NCBI GenBank assembly: GCA_002104935.1
Contig: MCGT01000061.1
Span: forward strand, 1 to 64,000
Reading direction: 5' to 3'
DNA length: 64,000 bases
Source: Hesseltinella vesiculosa
Taxonomy: Eukaryota > Mucoromycota > Mucoromycetes > Mucorales > Cunninghamellaceae
The position numbers were made by a program, and so were the translations under genes. The notes beneath the pieces are model-generated. The model searched no databases and was not told where the DNA came from. It saw only the letters and a list, made by a program, of their open reading frames with translations. Shown here piece after piece: positions 21,448 to 31,887 of this stretch. How positions within the stretch are numbered: position 1 is the stretch's first letter; each line of letters starts with the position of its first letter.

Positions 21448-24400
21448 AGTCGCAATTACGCATAAAGTCGGCACCAGCCTTCAGCCCTGGTTTGACTGCG
21501 TCCTTGCGGCTTCGAGAAAAGTAATGAGATATAGGTCGAACGTGAGGCATTTCATGTACCTTTTCGCAGATGTTGCCAGTCACTGGTGGATGGATGACAA
21601 AGACAAAAAGCAGAAGATTAGGCGCCCATGGGAAAAGACGTCAGACCTGAAAAATAGAAAGCAGATGCGCGGAAGTTGAATATGACAATCTCTTCGTTTT
21701 GTAAAAAAAAAAAAGGAAACACTGCACAGCACTTTTGGGTGGTCAGGGCGATGTGATATTTTGTAAAAACGCTCAAGGTAATAAATGATGTTAACCCTGA
21801 AAAAATGACGTCGAATGGAGAAGATCGCTCAGCCAATTTTTGATCAGTTTCGTGTCGACTTCTCTGATTCACCAGCTTAAAAAATGAAAAAATCGCCGGT
21901 TTACTGATATTGAAAGTGCTCTGCAGAAAATGGTTGCTTTTTCAGATTGGCAAAGAGAAAAAGAGAACATGAATAGGAAAACAGATCTCTACTCACTTTG
22001 AAAAAGTGGTCGAGTCAGTAGGCTGCTATTGGTCACAGGCTTTGGATGATGACGGTTACACAAAAAGCGAGAGCATGACTGGGCTGGTTTTTTTTTTCAC
22101 TTTTTTTTTTTCTTCACTCATGGCAGAACAAGCGGCAGACCTCTCCCTCTTCGAATTGGCAGTGCATTGCTTACCTGGTAATGATCTAATGTTGTTTTTA
22201 AAAAAAAGAACCAAGTGCGCATGACAGCTTCCAACCATGGCCAACGAAGACAAGAACAGGAAAGATCGCAGACGTGAGATCTACAAGCCCAGGAAGTCCA
22301 TTCCTGTCGTCTTGATCATCGTTATCTCCAGCATTACGTACGACATCTCTTCACATTGCTAGCCATATCGACGCCATTCCTTTATGCGCGAACACGAAAG
22401 GAGGTTTCGGCAGAAACGTGCTACATTGTCGACTACCAAATCTGTCAGCAACAGTCTTGAAGGCTCCCCCTTCGCCGCCGCTTGTGGCCCTGTCTGTGTT
22501 TATCCGGACGTCATCGATCGCTTGCTGCTCGTCCTCTGAATCAAGACCCAACAATGCTGCCTCCGTTGTCTAATGCAGGACGTGCATGACAACACTACGA
22601 GGCAGCGAGTGGACGAAAGGCTCAATGCTGCACGTTCTATCCCCATGACACTCCAAGAAAGGCAAAGAGAATCTGCGTCGCTAAACATGCCACCCCATAC
22701 ACCACGTCACAATCACTGGCACGTCACAATCGCTAGCTCCCCACGATAGCCAGGCCCCCCAGCATGACCAATGGGCTTTTGTCAGCAGCGTGTTCAGTTT
22801 CACAAGGAAAGCACTGGGCTGACAAGGGCGTCTATACCATGGGCAGCAATTTATTCGTTAGGAAAGAGCATGGCTTTTTCCAAGCATTCAAGAATGGAAA
22901 CTCGATGCGCACCGTATATTATCGATACTAACTCCCTCCCAGCCAAAGTTAGCAGCTTTGAGTTTTTTTTGAAGGGTAGCGGAACATTCAGGTCATGGTT
23001 AAAGCTATTTTTTTACAAAAAAGTAAGCTCATCCCTTCCCCAATAGTGATTCTCCCATATCACCTTCAATATTGTTCTGTTTTTCGTGTTCTTTGGATCT
23101 ATGGATAGCTGTGAATGTTGGCTTTCTAATGGTGAGATCGGAAGAGATGAAAAACGGCATCAGGGCTTTTCCGTGCAAAGAGAAGAGTCACATTCCAAAA
23201 AAAGAAAGGCTGAGAGACCGCCAGACTCTGGCATGCTCCTGTAGTCACATATCGAGCAAGGTTAGGATTTTGGATACTAGCACCAAATGTCACCAAGGAC
23301 TAGCAGGATGCACAGTTTAGAGTAGATTGGTGGAGGCTGGTCTTGGATTTTTGGCTTGCAACAACACAGTTCAGCCCCAGCTGAGCTCATTTATTTTGCC
23401 GTTTTTTTTTGGCACGGTACTACAAGAAAAAAAATAAATAACTAAATGTTGCCAATGTTCTGCCCGAGATTGCCTTGATGGCAATGTCGGTTGCCAAGGT
23501 AGAAACTTGCATCTACGCCTCGTTTTTTTTTTTATTTTCCCGCCATATAAAGTTAAGGGCGATCTGAGGTGTCCAGCCTTTATCGTTCACATGTTGGCTG
23601 CGTAACCATAGTCGGACCAATTCAAAAAAAAAAGACCGTCAATGCTTTCACGTTTTTTTTGTTCAAAGCAATGTCCCATCTGGGGTTTGCCATGAACCAT
23701 TGCAAAGCCACCAAAATTCATACATAAACAGCACGTGATGAGGCGTCTCTATTCAGAACTTTGGCTGACACTGCGATGCTAAGTTGTGTGACATCATCGT
23801 TGAACCACTTGCATCAACTCATTTTTTTTTAAATAAAAAAGAAAAGGCATCACCCACTCATTTGCCATTTGCCCTCTCTACCCATTCACAATCCCTCATA
23901 TAACATTCAAACTCTGATTTCCTTGTTAATTGTCAACCTCAATTAAAGTCTCGCTCTTCTCAACAATGGAATCAATTCTGATATCAGAAATAAAACTTAT
24001 TTTTGGTCTCATGCCATCCATAACCCCGTGTTTGAACACATTCGGCCACATCTGCTTTTCGGTGCATTCGATCTCACTTTGCGTGTTCATCAGGAAACAC
24101 AGCACAGGGTGTATGATGACGCTCCTGCTGGTAAAATATGGATGAACGCAGATGAAGTGGAGCGGCAAGAACAGAGGCCAGGAACAAAGATGCCAGCAGG
24201 TATAGCTTTCGCTTTCCCTGTTGTTGGAGACTGGCTAGCTGTAAGCTCAACCTGAAAATAGGAACATGTCGTTGATAAGAGGCTGAGCTTGTTTTACTGA
24301 GCTCGTTCTACTACAAGTATCAGTGCCAGGCACATCAAGAAATAAAAAAGTTTCTGGCTTCTGGACAAATAGGAGGCCGTACGTGCTCCGCCTTTCATTT

Positions 24401-25078
24401 TTTTTTCATATACACCACTGGCCTAGCGACAAAAATCCTGGTATCCCTTTAAATTGGTAGCAAATTTTTCGTCATTTCTTGTATTGTTACCATTTAAGTT
24501 TTTCATTTCTAAAAACGTTCTAGCCAGCAAAAAGTAGTGCGCACGGTCGTTGGCACAACCTAGGTATGCTTCCCATTGGCTAAATGCGGCGGTTCATTTT
24601 TTGATATTTTTTTTTCATTATCGAACAAAAGCCTCGACTAAACCTTGGTAGCCATTAGATATTCGAAGAAGGATGCCTATTTTCTTCGCATATGTACGTT
24701 GTTATCATCATCATGTGTGTAGTATTCATTTCGAACGACGATCTTCATTGCAAAAGGGAAGCACCGCGCACGGACACTTACCCCACAAACGGGAGTGCTT
24801 CCCATTGGCTTACGGCGACAATATCATTTTTTTTTCTATCATCCTCTTCTTATAGGAAGATCACCCATTCAACAAATCCTGGGAGTAAATCCCGTATTGG
24901 AAGAAAAATAATCTGCTTCAGTACATTTTTGTATCCTCAACGTCAGTTTGCCTTCATATTTTATTTCAGATCAGCACTGCCAAATGGCCATTCACGGTCC
25001 GCCCGAATGTCCGACAAAAAACAGGGTCAAACCGACCTTTTTTTTCATTTCCTTTTTTTTTTCCTTTCTTTTTCCTCC
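21448..25078 (+). repeat. 3.6-kb dispersed duplication, copy B
   Basis: Direct-orientation partner of 7440-11088. It begins at CGCAATTACGCATAAAGTCG and stays co-linear to the T-rich stretch after the MSDKKQGQTD codons. Copy B retains one frame (24028-24255) that copy A has lost, and it continues into a longer ORF at its right end. About 23370-23500 is an insertion relative to copy A. Confidence 0.85.
24028..24255 (+). CDS. Hypothetical protein fragment within duplication copy B
   Basis: A 75-residue open frame encodes FEHIRPHLLFGAFDLTLRVH, then QETQHRVYDDAPAGKIWMNA, then PGTKMPAGIAFAFPVVGDW. Its composition is protein-like, unlike the poly-Phe/poly-Lys frames around it. It may be one exon of a lost gene, because an AT-rich flank with GTAAGC follows the GDWLAV codons (about 24240). 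The homologous frame in copy A has an in-frame TAA near 10171. The family is not recognised. Confidence 0.3.
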   Translation: MFEHIRPHLLFGAFDLTLRVHQETQHRVYDDAPAGKIWMNADEVERQEQRPGTKMPAGIAFAFPVVGDWLAVSST

Positions 25079-25531
25079 CAGATTTTTACGATGATTTTCG
25101 GAGTTCTGATGATTTTGCTTAACCTGCCTGCCGCGGATGTGCCACCTCCCATTGTTACTACTACCGCAATTATGGTTCATCCATTGTATGCTGTCCCCGC
25201 CAAGAAAGCCTTAATGGTTCACCCGTCCTTCCCGCTGCCTGTCTCTGTCAGCAACGAACTCACCTTTGTTCCTCGTTGGTGCTGGTTCCTCCTCCTTCTT
25301 GCCATTGGCTCTGTCATTATGGCCCGCACCTTTGTCACCAGGCATGCCACCACCAAAGCCCCTGCTGCACCGATCGACATGGTTCCGCCTAACTCCACCA
25401 GCATGGCTCCTGCTCCTTCCAGTGTCTTTCGTCCTCGCTCCGCTTGTTTGGTCAAAAGCCATCATTACGCCCATGCCAAGAAGAAGGTGATGACAAAAAA
25501 GGAGTTAAAAAAAATGCTTGAAAAAAGATAA
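25007..25531 (+). CDS. Hypothetical small membrane or secreted protein at the copy-B right end
   Basis: The open frame starts MSDKKQGQTD, crosses a T-rich stretch read as FFHFLFFF, and continues from an internal methionine at 25091 as MIFGVLMILLNLPAADV. That internal start would give a 146-residue protein with a hydrophobic N-terminus, a second hydrophobic segment (WCWFLLLLAIGSVIM), a Pro/Ala/Ser-rich stretch and a lysine-rich tail. A candidate 3' splice site (CCTCCCAG) lies just before 25082. Codon use in the second half is mixed and gene-like. The family is not recognised. Expression is uncertain, because copy A lacks this 3' part. Confidence 0.35.
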   Translation: MSDKKQGQTDLFFHFLFFFLSFSSQIFTMIFGVLMILLNLPAADVPPPIVTTTAIMVHPLYAVPAKKALMVHPSFPLPVSVSNELTFVPRWCWFLLLLAIGSVIMARTFVTRHATTKAPAAPIDMVPPNSTSMAPAPSSVFRPRSACLVKSHHYAHAKKKVMTKKELKKMLEKR

Positions 25532-25565
25532 CTTTTATATATTATAAGCCTGCAATACTTGAAAA

Positions 25566-25712
25566 AAAAAGAAGTAACATGAAAAGAATGAAAAAAAACA
25601 AAAAAAGCAAAAAAGAAAAAATGTAAAAAAAAGACAAGAAGTAACATGAAAAGAATGAAAAAAAACAAAAAAATCAAAAAAGAAAAAAAGTAAAAAAAAG
25701 ACAAGAAGTAAC
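25566..25712. repeat. About 68-bp A-rich tandem repeat, 2.2 copies
   Basis: The unit GAAGTAACATGAAAAGAATG, then long A runs with scattered C/G, recurs at about 25571, 25639 and 25705. It immediately follows the 25007 ORF. Confidence 0.75.
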
Positions 25713-25780
25713 ATGAAGCCTATGAATATCTTGCAGTGCCTTTTTATCTTTTATTCCTTTTTTATCTCCCATCCTATTGC

Positions 25781-26610
25781 ACAGTAGACAAGTTTTGGTA
25801 GACCTAGACATATACCCTTCATCTAGACATATACCCTGCACGCATACCCATTTGGCATCAAGACATAGACATAGACCTTTTGGCAATCTTGGCTGCCTAT
25901 ACCCATCATCGTAAGATCAAAAAGAAAAAATTGATCTTGACGTCCAAGCTCACTTTTTTTTTCTTTTACACAGTAGACAAGTTTTGGCATATACCCTCCA
26001 TGTATACCCATTTGGCATCAAGACATAGACATAGACCTTTTGGCAATCTTGGCTGCCTATACCCATCATCGTAAGATCGAAAGAAAAAATTGATCTTGAC
26101 GCCCTAGCTCACTTTTTTTTTCTTTTACACAGTAGACAAGTTTTGGCATATACCCTGCATGTATACCCATTTGGCATCAAGACATAGACATAGACCTTTT
26201 GGCAATCTTGGCTGCCTATACCCATCATCGTAAGATCGAAAGAAAAAATTGATCCTGACGCCCTAGCTCACTTTTTTTTTCTTTTACACAGTAGACAAGT
26301 TTTGGCATATACCCTCCATGTATACCCATTTGGCATCAAGACATAGACATAGACCTTTTGGCAATCTTGGCTGCCTATACCCATCATCGTAAGATCGAAA
26401 GAAAAAATTGATCTTGACGTCCAAGCTCACTTTTTTTTTCTTTTACTCAGTAGACAAGTTTTGGCATATACCCTGCATGTATACCCATTTGGCACCAAGA
26501 CATAGACATAGACCTTTTGGCAATCTTGGCTGCCTATACCCATCATCGTAAGATCGAAAGAAAAAATTGATCCTGACGTCCAAGCTCACTTTTTTTTTCT
26601 TTTAGTAGAC
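25781..26610. repeat. 159-bp satellite, about five tandem copies
   Basis: ACAGTAGACAAGTTTTGG recurs at 25781, 25970, 26129, 26288 and 26447, with a truncated start at about 26606. The spacing is exactly 159 bp for the last three intervals. Each unit holds CATATACCCTCCATGTATAC, CATTTGGCATCAAGACATAG, CATAGACCTTTTGGCAATC, CCATCATCGTAAGATC and a T9 tract. Units differ by a few substitutions. The first interval is 189 bp and more diverged. There is no coding potential. Confidence 0.95.
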
Positions 26611-26619
26611 AAGTTTTGT

Positions 26620-29600
26620 CCTTAGACCTAGACCAAGACCTAGAGAAACCGTGCATTTAGACATAGAGTTTGCAACTAGACAAGCCAGCCTCGGAGCTTG
26701 ATCTCCTCAACCTCATTGCGTGATGATAGAACAACCCTCCTTCTGGCTATGGTGGGGATTGTGGTTTTGTCTCTGAATCCGTTGATGGCGACCGTACTCG
26801 CGTTTTTTTTTTCTTTTCTCAACGATTAGATCCGATGAAACAGGTAACTGAAGAAGTGTATGCCTTACTGTTTTTCTACTTTGACACTTGCAGAAAGAAA
26901 CTTCGGCAAAATGACACATGCACGATGGATTCATCCTGTTCACTGCACATATTGGGCTAGTACATGCCTAACTGGGCACTTTTCTGGGTCAAGACCATAG
27001 ATCAGGTACTTACATTACTCTTTTGGAAGATGCTTAACAACTTACCGTTCTCATACTATTTTTTTTTCTCTTAGTCCCTAGCGCAAATGGGATGGTTTAT
27101 CGGCAAAAACCATTTCATTTTGCGCTAGTGGAAGTTATCATTTAGACCTTTTATGGAGCTTGAATCTTTTGGTAAGTTTTCATTTATATTTCCAATATGA
27201 GCTCCCATGCCTGACCGCCTTTTTTTTATTTTTTATGTCATGCTTCCTACAAGTGTCCATCGACTGCAAATGGCCCAGGTACCAATGGCTTGTATTGGTA
27301 AGTAAAAAGTGACATGTGCTTTTTAGTTCTACAAGAAATTCTGATCTTTTTTTTTTTTTCATGGGAACTCAAATTTACAACACTCCACTGGTTGGCTAGC
27401 CTCCACCGAGTTGCCGTCGGTGGAGGCGACCACACTTGTCCTGGTTGGTATGCTTGCCTGTGCCTTTATTTGTCATTTTTGCTCTGTGGTTTCCGGATGC
27501 CTGCTCATCAAGTGTCGTTGTCTTGACTTTCATGGGAAAGCAAGCAGGTGGAAGTATGCAAGCTCACACTTTGGACGTTGAACCCTGTGGAGGTTTGAAA
27601 GTTGAGAATTTTTTTTTAAGGGGAAAGTTGCCTGTCGGTGAAAGAGCTGCCGCTAATCTCAACCTGCTGGAAGGCTCTGGAGCGCAGAGAGGGGGAGGAA
27701 GATCACTCCATTTTTTATTGCTATAGCATGGCATCAAACCTTGTCAACCTGCCTTCTCCATCCATCAAGTCGAGTCATCAGACAATATCTGCCAAATGGT
27801 GTAGCAAGGCAATGGTATCCGATAGCCGAGTCTACCATTGCTCAACAAGCAAACTTACAAGATGATGGCTGACGTCGACTTTCTCTCAGCGACATCCTTA
27901 ACACTTATTTTAAGGCAAGGTCTACCTATACTACCAAGGAAACTTTGCCCTTGGATATTAAAACGACGGAAGACACCATTTCCAAGGAGAAGGTAAATGC
28001 ACGGTCTCTCTTGACAGCACGAAACTGCATATCACAAGCTATTCATGCCGACGAACAGCGCAGTCAGTATATCCAGTGATGAACTGCTGACCAAGCCTAG
28101 CATATCCAAAGCTTACTATTCATAAACATTAAAGTCAGGAAATAAATCCTCACAAATCTAATCAAATACATACTTAGAGCATCTGGATGAAAATCATGAT
28201 GAGAAGTAACAGCTGTGGCAGTAGCAGGTAGATCATGTCAAGTGAAAAAAAAAAAAAAAAAACTGGAAAATTAAAAAGCGGGGGGTCACCGATTGTGTTA
28301 CAAGGACTCTCGGCTTGCATGTTATAAAAAGCAACCACACGCATGGCGAAAACAGATATCTATAGCGTCTCCATATCAAAAGATATATACAGTATTACTA
28401 TTAAAAAGTTGGTGAAAAGTACTGGTGTCGAAAGTGGTGGCGATTGATTGTCCTTTGGCAAAAATGCAAAGAAAAGTTGGCATGGCAGGAACCTTTTTTT
28501 TAGCCATCCTGAACGTATGATTTATTTAAAGGTTGGTTTCAATATGTTATCTTTCAAGTAAACAATGGCCCAAAGATGGGGTAAATGCTAGAGTTGATTT
28601 GATGATGGACCTAAAGAAAAGAGGAGAACAAGGTGCCTAAAAAAAAGAAAGAGGGATTTGAAGCAACCAATGACTCTTCTTCTTTTGATCTGTCAAGTAA
28701 GTAGAGAATCGACACCAAGTTGGCTGGACAGCCTTCACCAATTAACTTGGATTTATTGGTATCCATGCCTTTCGTAAGGGCTTGCACCCATGCCAAATTG
28801 CACTTTGATCTATTAGATAAAAATTGATTCACAGTTTGGAATGAACTTATGAAGAGAAATCTTGCACTGTGAAATTTGACCAGATTACCTGGGGGGTTGC
28901 ATTGAGAAAACGGCTTTTTTTTTTAAAAAAAAAAGGTTGTGTGTGTTTTGTTGCGGTTTTTTTATTGAGAGAGTGGTGAGGGAGGCGCGCCACCATTTCT
29001 TCTTTTCTCTTACTTTTTCTCTTTTTCGCTCATCAGCAGCCTTCTCGTCGAAACCCACTCCAGAGCCGTAGCTGCGGCTATCCGGGCCGGCAAGTGTGCT
29101 CCACAAACCTCTGATTAACAACAGCCTGACGGTCGATGAAGGGCAGAAGGTTCTTTGGTGGTCCTATCATTGGCTTGGTGCAAGCTCTCCTGCTTGACAA
29201 TTCTCTTTGGTTGTACATGCCAACGCACAAAAATTGCCCATACTAAGTCACCTATCCTTCCCGCAGCCTCAAGCCGATGATGAGTGGACAAGAAGCAAAT
29301 GGGAAAAAGACAGGAGAAAGAGGTAGCCGTGATGGCAAAGGCGGCGCGGGTGATTTCTATGTGAGCAGGACACAGAGGTTTAGGTTTGGATAAGCTGGGG
29401 TTATGGGTGAAGGGAGCAAAGAAACGGAGAGGTTTTTTTTTTTTTTTTTTGGGGGGGGGGGAGGAATCGACGCAATGCCATTTGGTATTTGTAAGGGCAG
29501 GCGGTGATTGGTCAGATTGCCGAAAAGTCTTATGTTTTCACGAATTTGGTGACAAATGGGTTTTGACATTGGCAGTCCGACGGGTGTGGGCAGAAAAAGG

Positions 29601-29675
29601 ATGGAGTGGGGTGAACCTCCTTTTTTTTTACTGTTTTATTATATATTTTTTTTTAGAGATTCCCCATAATTAAAA
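26620..29675. other. Gene-poor stretch before the gene-dense half
   Basis: Contains TAGACC/TAGACA-rich remnants next to the satellite (26620-26690) and a strong inverted repeat at 27078-27128 (listed separately). A coding-like relic near 27884-27998 reads LSDILNTYFKARS and IKTTEDTISKEK before a GTAAAT. A minus-strand relic near 29120-29030 reads AGPDSRSYGSGVGFDEKAAD before a GTAAGA. Neither can be extended into a gene or assigned to a family. A T17/G10 homopolymer pair lies at about 29433-29460. Confidence 0.4.
27078..27128. repeat. 51-bp near-perfect inverted repeat (hairpin)
   Basis: The left arm starts CTAGCGCAAATGGGATGG and the right arm is AACCATTTCATTTTGCGCTA plus G. The arms pair over about 20 bases with two mismatches and one bulge around an 8-nt loop (ATCGGCAA). 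It has no ORF and no other copy in the window. Confidence 0.75.
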
Positions 29676-31670
29676 ATGGCCCCCAAGGTAAGCATCATGA
29701 GAAGAACAAGAAGAAGAAAAAGAAGAGGACTGAATGAAAATGTAGACACCTGTGGATGCTAGCGCAGCTGGCCCAATGTTGCAGTACCAAAAGAACTTGC
29801 CAAAGTTGCCAGTGCCTGGCTTGGAGCGAACGGTGGCCATGTATTTAAAGACATTGCAACCGGTGTTGTCGGAAGAAAAGTACAAGGAAGCCGAGGTGGC
29901 AGCCAAGGAATTCTTGCAGCCAGGAGGCGCTGGGCTGGAGCTGCAGAAGCGGTTGGAGGCCAAGGCGAATGATCCCAATGTAGTGAATTGGATGGAAGAC
30001 TGGTGGCTGGACCAGGCTTACATGGGCTACCGTGAATCGGTGGTGATCAATGTGAGCTACTTTTTTGGCTACAAGGATGACAAGTTGCGCAAGAAGGCTA
30101 CCCAACGGGCTGCTGCGATTACGACTGGTGTGCTGGCTTTCAAGAAGCAGATTGTCGAGTAAGGAGGGACACGTGATTGAAAGCGAGGACTCATGTTTCT
30201 TGACTAGGAAAACCTTGCCTGTGGAGTATGCAAAGGGCGAGCCGCTGTGCATGGATTCATACAAGTACATGTTCAACAACTGCCGCATTCCTCAAAAGCC
30301 CTCAGACATTGAAGCTTCGTTTGATCCTGTGAAAAACACGCACATTATTGTGATCCGCAAGAACCGGTTCTTCTTTGTGGATGTGGTGCACAACGGCGTA
30401 CAGTTGTCGACTAGCGAATTGGAACAGCAATTTGAACGGGTGGTGGCACTGGCCGGTCAAGACAAGGGCTTGCCCCTGGGTGTGTTGACGGCGGACAACC
30501 GTGACAACTGGACGGACGCTCGTGCGGCGCTGTTGACGGCGAGCGCTGAAAACAAGACGGCCTTGGAGCTGATTGAGTCGTCCAGCTTTGTGGTGTGTTT
30601 GGACGACACGGCCCCCGCGACACGGGATGAGTTGTCGCGCGCCTGCTGGCATGGCGATGGACGCAACCGCTACTTTGACAAGCCTCTGCAGTTTGTGGTG
30701 TTTGAGAATGGCAAGGCTGGGTTTATTGGCGAGGTAAGAGGATGGGAAAAAGTTCCAGGGGGTAAACTGACGGATGGTTTCTTAGCACTCTTGCATGGAT
30801 GGAATGGTGACGTGCCGACTCAACAACTTTGTGTGCGAGGGAATTGCCAAGAACAAGTTGGACCATGGGCGTGAATCGGTACGCCCAGCATTACCTCAAC
30901 CCAAGGAAATCCAGCTGGTGACGGACGTGGCTGTGCAGCGTTACTTGAACCGGGCTGAAAAGAACTTTGACGAGGCGATTGCCAACCATGAGCTGACGGT
31001 GCTGGCGTACAACGGCTTGGGCAAGCGCCAGATCAAGCAATTCAAGTGTTCTCCCGATGCGTTTGCGCAGATGGTGATTCAGCTGGGCTACTACAAGATG
31101 TTTGGTGTCAGCCGCCCTACGTATGAAGCCGGCATGACCCGCAAGTACCAGCGCGGGCGTACGGAGACGACACGCACGGTGTCGAATGAATGCGTTGCCT
31201 TTGTCAAGACCATGGAAGATCCTGTGGCCTCGAACCCTGAAAAGGTAGCAGCCTTCCGTGCTGCCCTCAAAGCCCAAGGCGCCTACATGGGCCAGGCCGT
31301 CAATGCGCACGGCGTGGACCGCCATTTGTTTGGTCTCAAGAACAGCCTCCGTCCTGGTGAGCCTGTGCCATCGTTGTTTGCTGCCGATACGTTTGGCTAT
31401 GCCAGCCACTGGTTCTTGTCGACCTCGCAGCTCTCGTCCGAGTACTTTGACGCTTATGGTTGGGGTCAAGTGGTATCGGATGGCTTTGGCGTGGCCTACA
31501 TGGTCAACAATGATGTACTGCAATTCAACATTGCCAGCGTCAAGGACTTGACCGTCAATGGCAAGCAATACATTGACGGTACGTATCATTTCAAGCAAGC
31601 CCTGGAAGATGCCGCCACAGAGCTTCGCGATGTCATGCTGGCCGAAACGCCTGCCCAAGCCAAGCTCTAG
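29676..31670 (+). CDS. CAT2: Carnitine O-acetyltransferase, peroxisomal type
   Basis: Transfers acetyl groups between CoA and carnitine, so that acetyl units from fatty-acid or acetate metabolism can leave peroxisomes and enter mitochondria. The exon model is 29676-29687, 29746-30158, 30208-30733 and 30786-31670, giving 611 residues in frame throughout; the family is usually 600-670. Exon 1 codes only MAPK. The next exons open with the family start PMLQYQKNLPKLPVP. The catalytic histidine lies in HSCMDG (His318, first codon of exon 4). The substrate motif TETTR is near residue 441 and YGWGQVVSDGFGVAYM near 540. The C-terminus AKL is a peroxisomal PTS1 signal. An in-frame TAA just upstream of the ATG argues against a longer mitochondrial presequence in this transcript. 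All introns are GT-AG, 48-58 bp. It is the first intact gene after the repeat-rich half. Confidence 0.95.
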
Positions 31671-31887
31671 ATTTTTTAAAACCCTCCTATTTTTTTTCCT
31701 CCTCTTTTTTTCATAAGTCAATAAACATCTCCCTATGGTGCACAATGAAAAAAGGACTCCTTGGTACAATGAACGAGAGCCGGAGGTGGGACAATCGGAA
31801 ACTGAAATCCAATAAATGGCCATGGCCAGTTTTTTTTCCACCTGTCTTCCTACTGTTTTTTTTTTCTTTTTTGTATAATCTTGCACC

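Noticed and set aside
25781..26610. Regular repeats considered as a CRISPR array
   Set aside because: The whole 159-bp unit is repeated with no variable spacers, and the host is a eukaryote.
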